DNA of 64,000 nucleotides, taken from contig NZ_CABVII010000007.1 of NCBI RefSeq assembly GCF_902497995.1, positions 124,001 to 188,000 on the forward strand, given 5' to 3'. A model generated the notes under the pieces. It was not told the DNA's origin. It worked only from the letters and a program-made list of their open reading frames with translations, and did no database searches. This DNA is from Pseudomonas fluorescens. Lineage in GTDB: Bacteria; Pseudomonadota; Gammaproteobacteria; Pseudomonadales; Pseudomonadaceae. Positions 62,771 to 64,000 of the stretch are shown in pieces. Within the stretch, counting starts at the first letter, position 1, and each line of letters begins with the position of its first letter. A program made the position numbers and the translations under genes.

Positions 62771-63175
62771 TTAGCGTGAGGCCAAGGTCAACAAATTTAG
62801 AAATTCGGATTGTTTCAACGGCTTGATCAGATAGCCCAATAATGGCAGCCGATGTTCGTTGGCCAATTGTTTTAATCCGTCCAGTTCAGCGGCTGTCAGG
62901 CTGCTTAGAAGTATGGCTTGCCTGATCATTCCCCGGTGACTGGCGTACTCGATCAACTCGAGGCCGGGAAGGTCGGGCAGGCATTGATCGCATAGAAGAA
63001 TATCGAAGGGTTGCGCAGCCTTGAACATATGTTGCATCGCGCCTTCGGCACTGTCGGCGGGGGTCAATTGAGTGAAGCCGTAACTCTCAAGCAGGCACTG
63101 GGTCGCCCTGAGCTGAAAAGGGTGATCTTCTACCAGCAGGATGCGCAGATCGTCTTCGAACATAGGATTACTCAC
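62771..63175 (-). CDS. Receiver-only response regulator
   Basis: 134 residues from GTG 63175, or 130 from ATG 63163. A single receiver domain with acidic pair VEDHP, phosphoacceptor Asp in ILLCDQCLPDLPGLELI and Lys in YLIKPLKQSEF; no output domain. The sequence style (DQCLPDLPGLELIEYASHRG) is close to the receiver half of RocR-type proteins, which normally carry an EAL domain. Located 255 bases upstream of the LuxR regulator on the same strand, so a three-component Roc-like set with a receiver that may act as a phosphate sink is plausible. Confidence 0.85.
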   Translation of the reverse strand: MSNPMFEDDLRILLVEDHPFQLRATQCLLESYGFTQLTPADSAEGAMQHMFKAAQPFDILLCDQCLPDLPGLELIEYASHRGMIRQAILLSSLTAAELDGLKQLANEHRLPLLGYLIKPLKQSEFLNLLTLASR

Positions 63176-63345
63176 GCTTCATCTGTCGAGTACAGTGGAG
63201 TGTGATTATTGAGCGAGAATCCCGGATAGACGATCAGTACACTTACCACGAGCTGTAGGGGGATTCAGCGAGCGTTGAATGTACTTGGATTTTCAAGCGT
63301 TGATCAGCCATTTCGGGTGGTGAAATGGCCGATCAACGGTTGCTG

Positions 63346-64000
63346 TCAATGGTTGGAGCGACCGGTCATTTCCAATGCCATGTCACTGGCATAGCTGTCG
63401 GTCATGCCCGCGATGAAATCGATCATGCGCAGAAACGAAGTGTGCAAGGGACCGCAGGGATCGGGCGCATTGTTACCCAACAGATCGAGGATGCGCCGGC
63501 TCTTGAAGGAAGGCGTGCGACCGGCATGCTGTTCCAGTGCGGCGCCGCAGAAGGCATTGAGCAGGATTTCCAGCGTGGTGTAGGCGCCGATTTCGTGCAG
63601 GGTCTTGCGCTTGTCCTGGAAGATCTTTTTGCGCGCCATGTCCTTGGCATTCAACACGCATCGCTTGGCGGGGCCATGCATGTGCTCCACCAGATCGCCG
63701 GGCAGCAGGCCCGCCAGCAACGCGTCCTGTTGCTCGACGAAGGCGCGGGCCGCGGCATTGGTCAGATGTTCAATGGCTTTGCCGCGCAGGATCGCCAGTT
63801 TGCGCCGGCGCGAGTCCTGCGGACCGAGCTGGCGATAGGTTTCCGGCAAATCGTCACCCACCAGGTCCAGCAGCAGCGATTCGACTTCGGCATACTCGAG
63901 CAACTCCATCTCCAGGCCGTCTTCCAGGTCGATGAGCGCGTAGCAGATGTCATCGGCGGCCTCCATCAGGTATACCAGCGGGTGACGCGCCCAGCGCTGT
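63346..64000 (-). CDS. dgt: dGTP triphosphohydrolase (dgt), C-terminal part
   Basis: About 218 codons are visible; the gene runs off the right edge, so its start is missing. The sequence [26 protein letters not shown] carries the HD-domain aspartate pair of bacterial Dgt enzymes, followed by the helical C-terminal region ending [10 protein letters not shown]. The enzyme hydrolyses dGTP to deoxyguanosine and triphosphate and so trims the dNTP pool. Confidence 0.92.
   Translation of the reverse strand, partial: QRWARHPLVYLMEAADDICYALIDLEDGLEMELLEYAEVESLLLDLVGDDLPETYRQLGPQDSRRRKLAILRGKAIEHLTNAAARAFVEQQDALLAGLLPGDLVEHMHGPAKRCVLNAKDMARKKIFQDKRKTLHEIGAYTTLEILLNAFCGAALEQHAGRTPSFKSRRILDLLGNNAPDPCGPLHTSFLRMIDFIAGMTDSYASDMALEMTGRSNH

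Overview
The window is a chromosomal stretch of a fluorescent-group Pseudomonas. This follows from the high GC content, the dense inverted REP pairs with the GTAGGAGCGAGGCTTGCC / GTGGGAGCGGGCTTGC cores, and gene order that, as I recall it, matches P. aeruginosa PAO1 in two blocks: NAGGN/PAP/thiolase (the PA3454-PA3461 neighbourhood) and tpm-htpX-aminotransferase-msrB-gpx-ospR-sagS (PA2832-PA2824). These assignments come from motif recognition, not from database searches.

Layout. 1-12 kb: the end of a CsrA/Rsm paralogue, a YheU protein, the osmoprotectant NAGGN operon (asnO-ngg-M42 peptidase), mnmC, polyphosphate:AMP phosphotransferase, a thiolase and an EamA exporter. 12-18 kb: fumC, a DUF2059 protein, BolA, trhO, a DsbA-fold protein and an ABC exporter. 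18-23 kb: an AT-richer island holding one very large polymorphic-toxin gene whose C-terminal deaminase domain is cut off by a frameshift and which has no immunity gene behind it. 23-31 kb: a GGDEF/EAL protein, a TenA-like protein, a guanidinium exporter under a guanidine-II riboswitch, rdgC, a duplicated tRNA-Val/tRNA-Asp unit, a lipoprotein FKBP isomerase and a YkvA protein behind a DnaA-box palindrome.

31-36 kb is the most unusual region. An AT-rich three-gene cassette (small secreted-type peptide ending in Asn, ThiF/MccB-like E1 enzyme, S51 peptidase) lies between two diverged copies of a host segment (XRE operon tail plus a long leader). It looks like a minimal microcin C-type peptidyl-nucleotide system: precursor, adenylating enzyme, and a peptidase that could give self-immunity. 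No dedicated exporter gene is present.

36-45 kb: prc, a quinone oxidoreductase, and an organophosphorus-type uptake operon (binding protein, phosphodiesterase/phosphatase-like enzyme, two permeases, ATPase, possibly a HAD phosphatase) beside a divergent GntR/UTRA regulator and with a sigma-54-like promoter. 45-58 kb: a stress and repair neighbourhood (LigB dioxygenase, tpm, htpX, alaA, msrB, gpx, ospR, sagS, DUF815 ATPase, free-Met-R-sulfoxide reductase). It is interrupted at 51-53 kb by a PAAR effector gene with an in-frame stop, flanked by inverted copies of an intergenic repeat. 58-64 kb: a BvgS/RocS-like hybrid kinase, its LuxR-type regulator, a receiver-only regulator and the end of dgt. 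No CRISPR array, rRNA, prophage or transposase was seen.
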